Assembly (NCBI GenBank): GCA_950295325.1
Contig: OX485804.1
Location: 312,001-372,000 of the forward strand
Reading direction: 5' to 3'
DNA from: Polytrichum commune
Lineage: Eukaryota; Streptophyta; Polytrichopsida; Polytrichales; Polytrichaceae
DNA length: 60,000 nt
Shown here piece by piece: positions 59,529 through 60,000 of the stretch (position 1 is the first letter of the stretch; each line of letters opens with the position of its first letter). Below the pieces are notes generated by a model, which had not been told where the DNA came from, searched no databases, and worked only from the letters and a program-made list of their open reading frames with translations. Made by a program: the position numbers and the translations under genes.

Positions 59529-60000
59529 CCCTTGTAGATATGAAGGCAGTTATTAGGATGACATTCCATATGTCAAAGTATGTTTGTACCGATATGCATT
59601 TATGTGCATCAATTTTAATGAACTGGCTTTCTATCACACACTAGTGCCCATTATACATAAATGACCATCAGAGCAACATGTATTTCACATTATGAAGTAG
59701 TATGGGCTTTCATACCGAAAACAAACATGAAGGACAATGCCCAAGGTATGGAAGAACACTGAATGACATTGCATTAAGTCTGCAGGAACACCATTGGGCT
59801 ACATGTGGATAGGATGTACCCAATGTGAGGTGCGAGGATTTTATTATATGTGGTTTTTATGTCTTGAGGACACTGAAGAACACTGAAGGACAGTAATATG
59901 ACAATGTGCACCATGTTCATGCAGACAAGTGCACACATATATAAGTAAAATCAGAGGTCCTTGCATAAATGTGTAGGACATATCAATAGGCCTTGCGGAA
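59529..60000. other. 3' flank of the protease gene
   Basis: I see no gene. The sequence has loosely repeated words such as 'ggacactgaa' and 'tatgtggtttttatgtcttgagga', the latter echoing 59140-59165 in the protease exon, so a short piece of that exon seems duplicated near 59850-59875. Confidence 0.45.

Noticed and set aside
1-60000. tRNA, rRNA and riboswitch genes
   Set aside because: I scanned by eye for tRNA A/B boxes and rRNA or known RNA motifs and found only the SINE's tRNA-like boxes. A covariance-model search would be needed to exclude small RNA genes.

Overview
The window is eukaryotic nuclear DNA from a plant, most likely a land plant. It carries GT-AG introns, a GLUTAMINE DUMPER gene (a vascular-plant family), chlorophyllase remnants, a telo-box near a housekeeping gene, and a dense mix of plant-type mobile elements (Tourist-like MITE, tRNA-derived SINE, LINE, CACTA-like and foldback elements). 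I cannot place the clade from the sequence alone. All exon models below were built by hand from reading frames and splice signals. No alignment program was run.

Layout. 1-3694 (minus) is the 5' half of a tRNA (guanine26-N2)-dimethyltransferase gene (TRM1), with seven exons, cut by the left edge. Next come an unrecognised plus-strand gene with two visible exons (5576-8073) and a single-exon GLUTAMINE DUMPER-like gene (8368-8907, minus). A decayed copy of the latter's 3' end lies at 5.2-5.4 kb. From 9 to 20 kb the DNA is AT-rich and gene-poor, with a CACTA-like element (13.2-14.1 kb), a 13-bp-TIR element containing a G homopolymer (17.9-18.5 kb) and a clean TAA-flanked Tourist-like MITE (18.6-19.0 kb). 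20.5-24.4 kb has one unrecognised ORF, decayed coding pieces and minisatellites. 25.1-26.4 kb holds a chlorophyllase relic: its N-terminal segment is tandemly triplicated on the plus strand and its C-terminal half lies inverted on the minus strand.

28.4-32.2 kb (minus) and 37.6-41.1 kb (plus) hold two divergently oriented paralogous genes. Each encodes an AP2-like N-terminal domain, a helical segment and a coiled coil, followed by a run of very short exons, most of them phase 1-1. I do not recognise the family; this is the best candidate for something undescribed. Between the two genes lies a remarkable cluster of the 7-mer TAGTCAT / ATGACTA.

42.1-47.0 kb is a nested composite: a TIR-bounded element (a related copy is at 26.6-28.1 kb) is interrupted by a 5'-truncated LINE with an RNase H domain and a perfect 14-bp target duplication. 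49.4-51.0 kb is a large foldback inverted repeat with a tRNA-type SINE inserted in only one arm. 51.3-54.4 kb has exon candidates and local duplications. 54.8-59.5 kb is a multi-exon gene ending in a Ulp1/C48-type cysteine protease domain whose catalytic residues are present, although its reading frame carries two in-frame stops and one frame change.

Few genes here appear to work together. The coherent themes are duplication and decay of host genes (GDU, chlorophyllase, the AP2-like pair) and layered transposon insertion.
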